Shown: positions 35,157-47,600 of the stretch, in pieces | Position numbering within the stretch: position 1 is the first letter of the stretch | Layout: every line of letters starts with the position of its first letter | Assembly (NCBI GenBank): GCA_012976225.1 | Contig: JAAVVG010000005.1 | Location: 372,001 to 436,000 of the forward strand | Length of the DNA: 64,000 nt | Direction of reading: 5' to 3' | Origin: Golubevia sp. BC0850 | Taxonomy: Eukaryota; Basidiomycota; Exobasidiomycetes; Golubeviales; Golubeviaceae | Made by a program: the position numbers and the translations under genes | The notes under the pieces: generated by a model | Database searches by the model: none | What the model was told of the DNA's origin: nothing | Seen by the model: only the letters and a program-made list of their open reading frames with translations

Positions 35157-37086
35157 GAGAAATGAAAGAAAAGGAAAGGAAGAAATCCGGAGATGTGGTG
35201 CTGTTGATCTATTCGTTGCTTAATTCGATTCACTGCTAATTTTCTTCTTTATTCCACTGATTTTTTTGGATCCTTGAGAGAGAGACTTCGGATAGACTTT
35301 TGCCGCCTTTTCATGACGGAAAGGAATAAACAAAGAGCAAAGAGGAGGTATACAGTGAGGCACAAAGGAAGACAAAAACAACATCGATCATTCGACCCTG
35401 CTCAATCCTTGAGCGTTTGCTTCTTGCTTCGAATCGAAAGCCCTTGCTTCTCATTGAGTCGAGCACCATTCTCAAGGGTTCGATTTGGACATGACCGAGA
35501 GGTCTCAGGATCTCAGGCAGAGCTCGAATGCTCGAGCAAGCAAATCAAGTGACTCGGTCTGAGCGCCTCGCTGCCTCAGAGTCCCAAACTAATTGATCTG
35601 ATTCTGGTATTTGTGTAGTTGTTGTATCACTTGTATACAGTTCAGAGAGGAATAGAAAGAGGACCCTTTCTCAGTCCTTCAAAACGTGACGCGGCAATCT
35701 AGTGCGTTCACGGAGATCTCTTGTAGCCGAGCCTACCCCTTACAGGTCGTGGGAACGACCTCGCTCGCTCTTGATTCCGTGACTTTCTGCTCCTTCTTTG
35801 CGACCTCTCAAGACATAAAAGCGACAATCATCTTAAAGTTCCCATTCTGACGTCATTGTCGATGGAAGGGTTCGTTTGGTTAGGCTGTCGCGAGATTCTC
35901 TCGGTGGCAAACATCTGTCGAGGACATGCTTTACGCTCACTCAGCGAGCAAGTTGGACAAGGAAAGGAAGGACCGAAAGAATCGACATTTCTAAGACCGA
36001 GACGTCGATGAAAGAATGCGGGAAGAGGAGGAATGTGTTGTGCAGACCACCAGGCCGACCCGAATTTAGAGTTCTCAGTTCCCTTGCTTGCAGATCCTCC
36101 CTTTATTTTCGTTTCGGTTGTTTCTATTGAACCCTTTCGCTCTCTCTTTTCTCCCTTCTTCTATCTAAAGAAGATCGACAATTTTCCAAGAACCTTCGCC
36201 TTCCAATTCATGTATTTATATAAAAGCGAGAAAGGCTTGTTTGAATCGAATCCTTTTCTTCTTCACCAACTCACCTCTCACTTATACCTGAAGTATTCCT
36301 TGCAAATTCTGCATACAAAGCTATCTCAAAAGCGACCACCACTTCCTATACTTTCAATTCAAAGTCCAAATCTGCAGCATCGAATTCCAGCTTCCAAGAA
36401 GTCCTTCTATCCCCCTTCAAAGCAAACCGGAATCAGTTTCACCTCCTCCGCTTCCAAGAGCACCGAAGTACAAACTTTTGCTGCAAAGCCCTGAAATTCC
36501 AGAGGAAAAAGGTAAGGATCCGGGTAATATCAGAATGACAAAGGGGAAGATATCTCCAAGGGGAATGGAATTGACATGAAAGAGAAGGGACGAGGGAGGG
36601 GAAGGGAAGAGACATGGAGAGGGATCCGCAAGAGTTTGGGCGATCCTTTTGTTTGGACTGGGCTGGGTCCAAAATTGAAAAAAGGGCCAAGTTATTTCCT
36701 GAAAGAGTTGGAAATAGCCATCTTGACTTTCCCGATTCATACAGTTATACGCAGCTTGCAGAATCGAGCTTGACTCTCCGACACCTCCTTGATTTTCGTT
36801 AAGATCGCCCCATCTTTGCTCTCTCTTTCCCTTCTTAACCTCGAACTTTAAATCTTTCTTCTTGGTGTCTATCTCTTTTTCTTACTCTTCTTATTCTCTC
36901 TCTCTCCCTTTCATCTTCCTCCCCATTCTATTACCAACATTGAAGATAAGCAACTCTCCGCATTTCTTATCACTCTTTTGTTCTTCGCAACCAAGGTCCC
37001 CCCTTTCCCCTTCCCCTCTCCTATCCTTTCCTCCTTACTCGGTCAAGATTGAATCAGCATAATTCAACTTCAATCCTACAGATACA
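35157..37086. promoter_or_regulatory. 1.9-kb upstream region of the PAS-kinase-like gene with TATA box and probable leader intron
   Basis: TATATAAAA lies at 36217-36225, 862 bp before the ATG at 37087. A GTAAGG donor at 36512 and a CCTACAG acceptor ending at 37081 would remove a 570-nt leader intron and leave five bases before the start codon. A small frame inside the proposed leader ends at 36494; I do not regard it as a gene. The left part (35157-36200) holds the eIF2B gamma 3' UTR and nothing recognisable. Confidence 0.45.
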
Positions 37087-40000
37087 ATGCAGCAAGAACA
37101 ACCTCAATCACCTTCATCTCAACAGATGGACCATGAAATGCAACACCACCACCACCACCACCACAACTCCATGAATGCGGATCACTCTCTACTCCAAAAG
37201 CTACCATCTCTATCCAACAATTCAAACGGTTTGATGAGAATGGATGGGATGTACATGTCCGACCTCACAATGAAGAGAGGCATGGCACCTTCCATCTCTG
37301 GTAGCTCCCTTGCCTCTTCCGATACCACTTCCAGAGGTTCAATGAGCTATGACGGAGATGGGATGGAGAGCCAAGAGGAGAATGACTTTGATGATAGTTT
37401 CACCAGTCAATCTACCAATGGTTCAGCGGTCGTTAGCGGTTTAGTGGGGAACAAGGGATTTGTGGACGGAAGCGGAATGGATTTTAACACTACCAACCCT
37501 CCTCATCATGATTCTTCAAACCTCTTCAATCAGTACTCTATGAAATCTAACTCTTCCAGTGACTTCAAGAATGACGCTGGTCTCGGAGCAACTGGATCTC
37601 CCAACTTCTCCTCTGCCTCGACTTCCGCTTCTCCAACCTCCAACTCTCAATCCTTCCCATCAAACTTCTCTCCAAACTCTTTCACAAGTCATCAGGCCAG
37701 ATTAAGTGGTTCAGGATTCAGAGGTCTAGATGGTGGTTCACCTCGTGGATCCACCTCCTCAATGGTGTCCCTCTCTCCAAGAGATACTTCCTCAAATCTA
37801 CGTAGCAACTCCTACACTTCTTCCCCATCTCAACACTACCAGCTGCAATCTATGGCTGCAGGCTCTACTCCATCCACTCCCAATTCCTTCAACTCTCCAC
37901 TGGCTGGAAATGGAAACGGAAGCGGGAACGGAGCTAGCTGCCACCGTCCTAGTCTGGGAGAGTCTTTGGGTCTAACTCTTGGACAACAAGCTTCGGAGGC
38001 TTCTCCTACTTCTAGGACCAGTCCGAATGGAATTATGCAGCAAGCTGTGACCGAGTATAGTGTGAGTAATCATTGCAGGAGCGATCTTGGCAGAGGGGGA
38101 AGGGGTTAGGCGGAAGTGGTAGCAGCAAGGGATAGGACAAGCAGCCTGGAGAGTCACACCACAAGATGGTTCTACAGATAGACGGCCCTATTGAAGGCTG
38201 TTGGCATCCGAGAGCTTCCGGAATGAACCTCGAGGTCCGGAAGGGAGAGCGAAATGCATACATTCACTTCTCTTCCACGGTGGCTGACGTTTCCTTCGTC
38301 TCCCCTCATCTCGCTTTCTACCTCTTCCAGCTCATCTCTGGACCAACTCCAATGAGCAACTTCGGACATTCGACCTACAACATGAACTCGTTCTCAGCGT
38401 CCAAGTCTCGCCCAGGTCCAGGTCCACCTCCCAAGCTATCTCTACCTCCTCTCAACTTGTTCCAAAATCAAATCGCTGGCAATTCGAACGCACCTTACAC
38501 GCCAGGAGGATCTTACTTCTCAGGAGCTAGAGATGGAGCCGCCTCTGGAGAACCTTTGAGTCCCTTCGAGCCTCCAACTCCTCTTAAGAAGATGTCCGGA
38601 GATGGAAAGGACTTTAACAATTCAAACCCAATGGACAGCCCGCTCAACCGTTACGCTAAGCTCTCGTTTGTTGGACCGATCGGATCAGCTAGTCAGATGA
38701 TGGACGGTGTAGCAGGTAGTCCGACTGGCAGCTCTTCAGCTCACGCACACGCTCTTTCTAGACTCCAGAGAAAGAGACCCAGTTTGCCACCGGCTCTGGG
38801 TGGTCGAGGATTGGCCAGAAGAGCCAGCGACTCTCCAAGCTCTCAATCCTACTCGGTCGGAAGTATCCCACCTTACGGTCAACAACAAGAGTCACTTCCA
38901 GTTCCAGTCTCTCCTCTGAGCAAGGAGTTCGCAAACGTAAATGTCGGCGCTGGAATCAATGGAGACGGTGAGATGCAAGTAGATGCTACTGGAATGGATT
39001 CAGATGAACACATGCGTACCTTGACTCGCTCAAGCGTCGATGCCGTCATGGGTCTACGTCAACTCAACGAGGAAGCTGCCGTTGCCTCTTACTCTTCGAA
39101 CGGACCTCAATCGGCTGCTACCTCTCCTTCCACCGTCAGCGTCAACTCCATGAGCACTACTGCCACTAGCGACTTCACTCCACCATGCTCTCCTCTGGAA
39201 TTCTCTCAAGGAGCCTCGATCTCCAAACAGAAGCAGCGTTCTGCCTCTCCAATGGCAACAGACATGCGTCGTACTAGCAGCGGAAACAAGCCTAGAGCAA
39301 AGGAATCATTTATCGGATCAAACATGAGTCCAAGCAACCAAGCTCACTCGATGACCACTAGAGCCAAGAAGTCACAGCAATCCGCCACCACTGCCACCTC
39401 TTCTCATTCAGTCAAGTCTAGATCTGTCTCTCCTCCTTCCTTGGAATTACCTTCTGGTCTCTCCAAACAAGTCAATGTTGAGGTCCAGATGCCCAGCAGT
39501 GCCCCTCCAACTCAGACCACCTTCGGTTCAAGCATCACTGGAATTCCTTCCTCTCAAGGAGCTATGACTCTATCTCCTCCAATTGAGAAGCAGTCTCTGC
39601 CGGTTCTACGCGCCGTTCCAATGGCAAAGTCCAACTCTGCTCCAGCTCCCATGACCGTCTCAGCCAAGCATCTCAGCAACAAGGATCTCAACCCTCGCTT
39701 CGTCGAATCCTACGAGCTGACAGATGAGCTAGGATCTGGTGGTTTCGGCTTCGTAGTCTCTGCTAGGAGACGTTCTGACGACTTAAAAGTAGCTGTCAAG
39801 TTCATATTCAAAAACAAGGTTCCATCCCACGGATGGGTCAGAGACCCTCAATTGGGCATCGTACCTATGGAGCTCTTCGTCCTCAAGGTGGTCAACTCTC
39901 CCTTCGTCGTCAAGTTCATCGAAGCCTTCGACGATTCCGAATTCTTCTATCTGGTCATGGAACATCACGGAAGCCCATGGGTTGCCAACACCAAGGAGAA

Positions 40001-40856
40001 CAAAGCTGCTGCCGCTTCTGCTTTGGCTGCTAAGGACAAGCAACCCAAGGCACCAGCCATGAAGAGCTCCAAGAGTCTTCCAGGATCCCGCCCTCCCGTC
40101 GCCTCTTCCACTCCAATCAAATCCATAGCCGCCTTCACTCTTGCAGCAGACAGTCCTACCGTCGCCGTCTTCGCACCCAACAGCAACACTCCCTCTCTCA
40201 CTTCAGACAGCGAGATGTCAGACAGTGAGCCAGGTTCTAGGTCCTCGGTCTCCAATTCTTCCTCATCGCCATCTGCACCATCTCGTCCAGGAATGCCTCA
40301 ACGTAGATTGTCCTGCGATCTCTTTGAATGCATCGAGCAACACTCAAAACTCGGTGAGACCAATGCTCGCTGGGTCTTCGCTCAAGTCGTAGAGGCAGTC
40401 TATCATCTGGATCGCATGGGGATCTCTCACAGAGACATCAAGGATGAGAACTGTGTCGTCGACAGTGACTTCAATGTCAAGTTGATCGACTTTGGTTCAG
40501 CAGTCATCTCCGACGTCAGAAAGCCTGCTCCTTTCTTCAATCGATTCTTTGGTACCATGACCTTCGCATCTTCCGAGATCTTGAAGGGACAACCTTACAG
40601 AGCTCCAAATGCTGAAGTCTGGTCTCTCGGAGTCTTGCTTTCCATCCTTCTCTCCGGAGAGTGTCCCTTCGAGGATCCAAAAGCTGCTATGGAGGGCAGA
40701 ATCGCACATGGCAAGGGTTGGTCTAGAGAAGCTAAGGAGATCATTCATGGATGCTTGGAAGTCGATCCCGACAGAAGAGCCAACATCAGAGAGGTTAGAG
40801 ATCACCCTTGGGTCAGAAAAGCTTGGAGAGAGCAAGGTAGAGAAAGACCTCAATGA
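37087..40856 (+). CDS. PAS-kinase-type Ser/Thr protein kinase (CAMK group) with disordered N-terminus
   Basis: Exons 37087..38061 and 38331..40856, about 1166 residues. Residues 1-785 are Ser/Pro-rich without a visible PAS domain; a His run (residues about 20-27) is encoded by CAC repeats. The kinase domain (about 786-1160) has the glycine loop LGSGGFGFV, VAVKFI, PMELFVLK, catalytic HRDIKDEN (His1025), LIDFGSA (Asp1045), RFFGTMTFASSEIL and AEVWSLGVLLSILLSGECPF. HRDIKDEN, LIDFGSA and FFGT are hallmarks of the PASK/Psk family, which in yeast controls glucose partitioning and translation. A low-complexity insert of about 110 residues (873-982) separates the hinge (MEHHGSPW) from SCDLFECIE. The usual APE is SSE. 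All core catalytic residues are present, so it should be active. Confidence 0.82.
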
Positions 40857-42225
40857 AGAGTCGTCTCCTCAAGCCTCCCCTTCTAAGTCCAGAAAACACA
40901 TCAACTCTCATCATTCTACTCTATTTCGGTCTCTTTCATCTCCGTCTTTTCTACTTCACGCATCGGAACGTCTCTTTCCCTAGCCTCGCAAGTTCATCCC
41001 AGCAAACAAAACAGAAACAAAACAACAACAATCATCTCGGCAAGCATCTTTTTGGAACAAAAATTTCTATCTAGAATTCTCTCTCCTCCAATGAATCCGT
41101 CTTTAAACTCAATCTCTTCCTTTCAAGGATCTCTTTAGCGTCACCCATCTTTCATCATCTTTCTCACTTCAACATACACGCATACCTCTTTCTACTTTCC
41201 AAGTTTCAAGTTCAAAAGCATAAACACCTCGTTTCCTTCCAGCTCAAGTCTTCTCGTCTTAACGTCGGGCCAGCACCGTTTCTTTCCCGACTCAATCCCT
41301 TTTCATTAGTGTATCACTAACCTTATCTCCTCGGGACAGGTCCCGAGCCGTTCTTCCTCCAGACTCATCTTTCACATCTTAACGACCTTCAATCATTTGA
41401 TTTCTGAGGAAAGCAAACGGAAACGGAAGCCACACGAAATTGCCCCCCCCCTCTCTCTCTCTATTCCTTTCTGGTTCCAGTTAACTTCTTACTCCACCTT
41501 TCCGATTCAACGTGTGATTTAACGCTACTTTTCTGTTCCCTCCTCAGTGATTCATCATCTCCCTCATCTCTCCTCTCTTTAACGTCTTCCATAGCCTGTT
41601 CTCACTTGTTTCTCTTTCAATGTTCTCTTTTTCTTTTGTGTCCTGTTCCCATGTTCCATTTCCATTCAATTGATCAATTCTTCTCTCATGAATACTCTCC
41701 GAACCTTGAGTTTGAAATGTTTGTGTTTGATGACGATGTGACGCTGGGAGTTGGATGATCTGCCACGCTCTCTGACCAGTAGACACCCCAATCCCAACTC
41801 AGCTACTGAGGCGTACTGGCGCCAAGGGGAAGGTCGCAAGGGGGAGGGGGGCATGACAAAATGAATACATACATACAAGGAAAAGTCTGAGTGTGGAATC
41901 GAGTTGAGGGCGTTGAATCGAATGAGGGACTCGGTAGAGGGGTGGGTATAAAAGCAAACACTGTCTTTGTTCGACTATTTGGTTTTCCCCTCAGAATTTG
42001 TTCTCCTTCCTCCTCCTCCTCTTCTTCTTCTTCTTCCTTTGGTTCGGTCTTCCTCTAGTCTTGTTCTACCAAGCATCCATTTAAGTTGCAACTGGTTTTG
42101 TCTTCTTCTTTGGTCTCCATATCTCCTTCTCTTTCAACTCAAGAACAAGAACAGGATTCTCCATCGCAACAACCGGATTCTGGAAATCACCTTCAACTCG
42201 AATTTCACTTCAAACTTCAAAGACA
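40857..42225. promoter_or_regulatory. Intergenic region with TATA box of the GH17-like gene
   Basis: The left part is the CT-rich 3' region of the kinase gene. TATAAAA lies at 41947-41953, 273 bp before the ATG at 42226, followed by a CT-rich initiator-like region and a leader with CTT repeats (42010-42040). A run of nine C at 41443-41451 and adjoining CT repeats are simple sequence. No gene seen between. Confidence 0.55.
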
Positions 42226-44265
42226 ATGCGTTCGTCTTGCATCCTTATGGCTCTGGCCCTCATCTCGTCCGCTGCTGCCATGCCATTCAGCAACGTCAAA
42301 GAGGCAGGCCCTGTTCCAATCGATTCTAGTCTCACCAAGCCGTTCTTCTCTCGTTCTCATGCTGGCCATTTGAAACACCACGGGAGGAGTTCGGAAGGCA
42401 GAGCCTCAGGGGTTGGAAGTCGTTCGGCGGGAGGAGCCAAAGCTTCACCCGGAGGGCACGCTCTTGGAAAACGCTCGAACAAGAAGAGATGCACCAAGAA
42501 AACCTCAACTTCCGATTCAGGATCCGGTCCTTTGACATCTGGATCTCCCAAATCGACTTCCAGCTCTGCAAGCAGCGCAAGTGCAACTTCTACCTCAACC
42601 ACCTCTTCTTCGTCTGGTAGCAGCGGCTCAAGCTCAAATGGGACTGCCTCGTGCTTCCCCGCTTTAGACTTCAACATGCCAAGTGACACGCCAAGCTCAT
42701 CTGAAGATTGGTGGTGTGATCAAACGGACGAATACGCTTTCGTGAGTTTGTCTCGACAGATCTTTGCTCGACAAATCTGCCCTTCCTCCCTTATTCTATC
42801 TGCCCTATCTCTAATGCTTTCTCCTCTTTCGATCTCATCAAATAACTCAACAGCTTGGATTCTCTTACGATGTCGGGGGCTGTCCGTCGCTCAACAAACT
42901 GCGTGCTGACTTCAAAGACATGCGTCAAACCTACAATTCAAGATATGTGAGATCTTACAATTCGTGTGATCAGGATGGATTCAATGACAAGCTAGTCAAA
43001 GCCGCCTGGGAGAACGAGGTGAGTGTGTACCGTTGACCTTTTCTTGACTCGAGATAAAAGGACTGATTCAGATCTGGGTTCGCTCTTCAGCTTGGAATCC
43101 ATGCTCTCATATTCTTCGGATACGACGGTGATGACTCATGGAAAGGAAGAAAGACTCAAATCGTGAGTGTTGGTGCTCTGTGTAGAGTTGCCTGTAAATC
43201 TGAGGAGAACTGCTTCGTCGATGTCTCACTCCTTCTTGCTTCCTCTCCTCCCTCTTCTCCGTCGATTTCAGCTGAACACAATGAAGAGCAACCCCAGAGC
43301 GCCTTACGTCATTCGTTCCATTGTTGTGGGGTCGGAGCCAATGTTCGACTACGTGCTCCCGGCTCAAGAGTTAGCCAACCAGATCATCGACATTCGTAGC
43401 CAGCTCAAGTCTGTTGCTCCAGCAACTCAAGTCACTCTCTCGGATATGCCTTGGGCGTATTCTCAGCAGACTCCTTCAGACAGGAAGGCGGTCATCGACG
43501 CGGGTGAGTGGTGTGTAAAAAGCTCTGTTGAATGAACTTCTGCTGATTTTTGCAACCTTCTCGTCTCTTCTCCTTCCTCTCCAGTCGATGTCTTACAAGG
43601 TAATATCTTGCCCTTCTTCGACCAGGGGGCGACTACGGCAGCTGCTTCGTGGGTGAGTAGAAGAGAGAACCGACCCATTCGGCTTTCCATCACCAAGGAG
43701 CTACATTGAAATAAAACTATTTGAATAAGCCTTGGTGGGGTTGACGAGCCGTCTTGACGATTATTCTCCCCTTCGCTTCTCCAGTCTAACGTTCTGTGGA
43801 ACATCAACTACTTCAAGGACAACGGAAATGGAAAGAAAATGTGAGTTGAAACAAATGAATCTCTCCGCTGATGCTCTTTCGGTGCTGACCTCTTGTGTCC
43901 TCCTCGCTCAGTCTGATGACTCAAACAGGTTGGCCGTCGAACACGAACGTCTGGCCAGCTAATTCTGCCAATGCAAAGACCAGTGTATCGCAAGAGAAAG
44001 ACTACTTCGATCTCCTTGACAGCAAGTGTTCTTGGATGAAGAAGAACGGACCGGACGGAGGAGTGGGATGGTGAGTATGATTTCCAAGTAGCTCGACTTT
44101 GCAGCTTGGTTGAATCATTAGACTGACTCGCGCCAATCTTTCTAATGCTTTCCTCCCCCGTTTCTCAGGTTCGCTCACATCTACGAAGAGAACAGTCTCC
44201 CTGGTTGGGGTGTCGTTAAAGATGGAAAGCCCAAATTCGACTTTAAGCCTCAGACGTCTTGCTAA
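42226..44265 (+). CDS. Secreted GH17-like (beta-1,3-glucanase fold) cell-wall protein with altered nucleophile motif
   Basis: Eight exons: 42226..42741, 42854..43018, 43091..43162, 43272..43503, 43585..43652, 43785..43840, 43912..44070, 44169..44265; 454 residues. A signal peptide (MRSSCILMALALISSAAA) is followed by a basic region with a Kex2-like KR at HALGKR and a Ser/Thr-rich linker to about residue 145. The GH17 domain shows LGFSYDVGGCPSLNKL, YNSRYVRSYNSC, IHALIFFGYDG, VVGSEPMFDYV (acid/base Glu retained), ILMTQTGWPSNTNVWPANSA and GWFAHIYEENSLPGWG. In active GH17 enzymes the ETGWPS or ESGWPS Glu is the nucleophile; here it is Gln. Similar TQTGWPS proteins occur in other basidiomycetes as far as I recall, so this may be a distinct wall-remodelling or glucan-binding subgroup. 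Confidence 0.85.
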
Positions 44266-44290
44266 CTTTAAGCCTCAGACTTCTTGCTGG
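44241..44290 (+). repeat. 25-bp imperfect tandem duplication across the GH17-like stop codon
   Basis: The unit ctttaagcctcagac followed by (g/t)tcttgct recurs twice head to tail, 44241-44265 and 44266-44290. The first copy contains the last codons and the TAA, the second lies just downstream in the 3' UTR with about three mismatches. Confidence 0.85.
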
Positions 44291-44698
44291 ATGAGAGCAT
44301 TCTTTTGTCTCCTTTGCCTCTTTTTCGTGTAAATAGTTTTATTTCAGGCAAGCTCCTTGGTGATGGAAAGCTGAATTGGGTCCCTCGCATCATTCGTTTC
44401 GCCCTCCCTTTCTCTTTGCATCTCTTGTTTTGTTTGTAATGTCACTCTATTTGAGTTGTAACCGTGACTGGTTTCGCGACATAGTATGCTTTTCCGATAA
44501 CGAGGTGTGGATGCGACCGAGTGCTAGAAGGGTCGAGAATCTTCTCTCCACCCAAGGTTTTTTCAGCAGTGAGAAATCTTCTTCCCTCTCTCCAACACAA
44601 GAATTAAAGATCTTAATTGCATCTCTTATTCTCAACTCATCCCTCGATTTAATCATCTTATCTAAAACTCAACTTTAAAGTCAAACCTACGTCTAATC
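44266..44698. other. Intergenic promoter region of Hsp110
   Basis: Short 433-bp spacer with the GH17-like gene 3' UTR at the left and the Hsp110 promoter at the right, including the heat-shock element annotated separately. No other gene. Confidence 0.6.
44527..44544 (+). promoter_or_regulatory. Heat-shock element upstream of Hsp110
   Basis: Alternating 5-bp units read GAAgg GTCga GAAtc TTC, i.e. four inverted nGAAn/nTTCn modules with one mismatch (GTC for TTC). It lies 155-172 bp before the Hsp110 start codon at 44699, the position expected for an Hsf1 site. Confidence 0.65.
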
Positions 44699-47600
44699 AT
44701 GTCAAGCGTCGTTGGAATTGATATCGGTAACGCCAGTTCAAAGATTGGAATCGCAAGACAGAGAGGAGTCGATGTCATCGCAAATGAAGTATCAAACAGA
44801 CAGACCCCGTGAGTAACAGCATCAGTGTTGAGATAATATAGCCGCATTCAAGACAGGACAAAGTATTTGGGATGAGGAGAAGAGGGAACGAAGCGTCGAG
44901 GGGCAGGGACAGGAAGTTTTCTTCACCAAAGCTCCATCTCTCTCGACCCTATCCAACGGCACCTGGAGAGCGTTCAAATGCATCATTAGGCTTTGGTCAT
45001 ATCCCCAATCTCAGTAGGCTCAGTCAGACTGGTCACTGCGAGAGTACTAGCTGGAGGAAGGAGGAAATCTTGCTGCTGTTGCTGTCCTCCTTACATCAGG
45101 CAAACTCGTTCCAGGATGCTAACAAGAGCACTCTTAAAGGACCGAGATCATGTTGAAGTTCAGGAAATTCCACAGAATGTGCTACTGCGTCTTTCTCACG
45201 AAGTGTAGCTCGAGAGCACTGACTTGGCCTTTCACCCTACCCTCCCTCAACCTGTCTTTCGCAGATCTCTCATCTCTTTCGGTCAAAAAGCTCGTGCCAT
45301 CGGAGAAGCGGCTGCCACTATGCAGACCTCAAACTTCAAGAACACAATCGGTTCCTTGAAGCGTCTCGTGGGAAGACAGTTCTCTGACCCAGAGGTTCAA
45401 GAAGTCGAGAAGCAGTTCATCAATGCCGAGTTGGTTGATGCTAAGGGTGAAGTTGGAGTCAAGGTGAGTGCTCTTGTCATAAAGCAGAAGGGATGAATTG
45501 GGTTGGTGGGACGGGGAGTGATCCTTGCGGACAAGAGGAATAGATTCTACTCAAAAAGCAGACGAACTCACATCTCTTTCTTCCTCTTTCCCTCTCAGGT
45601 TCGTTTCGCTGGTGAAGAGCAGGTCTACTCAGCCACTCAGCTTATGGGAATGTACCTCGGAAAGATGAGGGATACTGCCTCTAAGGAATTGGGTGGAGCA
45701 GGTGTCTCTGACGTTGTCCTCTCAACCCCAGCCTGGTTCACTGACGCTCAACGTCGTGCCATGCTCGACGCTGCTGAGATTGCAGGTCTCAATCCTCTCA
45801 GATTGATCAACGATACCACCGCCACCGCTCTCGGATACGGTCTCCCAAAGACAGATCTTCCAGAAGAGAACGACCCTCGCCACGTCGTCTTCTGTGACTT
45901 CGGTCACTCTTCCTATCAAGTCGCAGTTGTAGCTTTCGTCAAGGGTCAGCTCACTGTCATGGGAACCGCTCAAGATCGCAACCTCGGAGGTCGTGACTTC
46001 GACCTAGCTCTCCTCAAGCACTTCGCAGAGGAGTTCAAGGGAAAGTACAAGATCGATGTCCTCTCAAGCCCCAAAGCCATCTTCCGTCTAGCCGCTGGAT
46101 GTGAACGTCTCAAGAAGGTCCTCTCTGCAAACGCTGTCGCTCCTCTCAACGTGGAAAGCTTAATGGAAGACATCGATGCAGCATCCCAGATGAAGCGTGA
46201 GGAGTTCGAGGCTCTCATCGGTCCTCTCCTCGAGCGAGTTCAGAATCCTCTAGAAGCTGCTCTAGCTCAAGCCGGTCTCACGAAGGAGCAGATCCACTCA
46301 GTCGAAATGGTCGGAGGTTCTTCCCGTGTCCCAGCTCTCAAGGAAAGAGTCTCTGCCTTCTTCGGAAAGCCACTCTCTTTCACCTCCAACCAAGACGAGG
46401 CTGTCGCTCGTGGATGTACTCTAGCCTGTGCTACTCTTTCTCCAGTCTTCAAGGTCCGTGACTTCACTATCCACGACTCTACTCCATACCCAATCAAGGT
46501 CACCTGGCAAGCAGCTCCCGACGTCCCAGACGAGGACACCGAGCTCACAGTCTTCCAACCAAACAACCCAATCCCATCCACCAAGATCCTCACCTTCTAC
46601 CGCAAGGAGCCATTCGAATTGGAGGCCCAGTACGCCGATCCAGCCTCTATTCCTCGTGGAATCAACCCTTACATCGGACGCTTCGGAATCCAAGGAGTCA
46701 AGCCAACCGCCAATGGAGATCACTCGATCGTCAAGGTCAAAGCCAGAATCAATCTTCACGGAGTCATCAATCTCGAGTCAGCTTATACTGTGGAAGAGGT
46801 CGAGAAGGAGGAAGAGGTCTCAGTAGAAGATCCAGCTGCTATGGAAACTGATGACAAGGCCGTTCCAAAGACAGAGAAGAAGAAGGTCAAGAAGACTCAA
46901 AGGGCTCAAGATCTCACTGTTGTCTCCGGTCTAGCTTCCAGAGATGCCAGCTTCATCGGCAACCTAAAGGAATTGGAAAACGAGATGTACTCCAGCGACA
47001 AGCTCGTTCTAGACACCGAGGACCGCAAGAACGCTCTAGAAGAGTTCATCTACGACCAACGTAGCAAGCTCGAGGAACGTTACCGCGCTTACGTTCAGGA
47101 ATCAGAGAAGGAACCTTACCTCAAGGCTCTAGGAGAGCAGGAGGACTGGCTTTACTCCGACGAAGGAGAGGATGCTACCAAGAGCGCCTACGTTCAGAGA
47201 CTCGACGCTCTTCACCAACTCGGAGACCCAATTCACAACAGGTGGAGAGAGAACGAGGATCGTCCAAAGGCAGCTTCCGCTCTCCGCGAAGCCATCAATC
47301 AGTATCTCTCCGCCGCTCAAGGTGGTGACGAGAAGTACTCTCACATCTCGGAAGAAGACAAGCAGAAGGTCGTCGACAAGTGCGCCAACGAAGCTCATTG
47401 GCTCGACAACGCTCTTGCCAAGCAAGCAGAGATGCCAAAGAACGTCAACCCAAAGATCACAGCTGCCGAGATGAACAAGAAGAGGGAAGAGATCTTGTAC
47501 ATCGCTGCCCCAATGTGAGTTTGATTCCAAGCCGCTCGTCGTCGAAGTCCCCCGCCTTTGCTCGTTTGACTACTGACTCCTTCCTCCTTCGAACTCACTC

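Noticed and set aside
35470-35500. A GGTTCGATTT sequence resembling a tRNA B-box
   Set aside because: No matching A-box, cloverleaf arms or CCA-proximal stem could be drawn around it.
35876-36494. Open frames in the 1.9-kb region before the kinase gene
   Set aside because: No domain, weak start contexts, and the region fits promoter and leader better.
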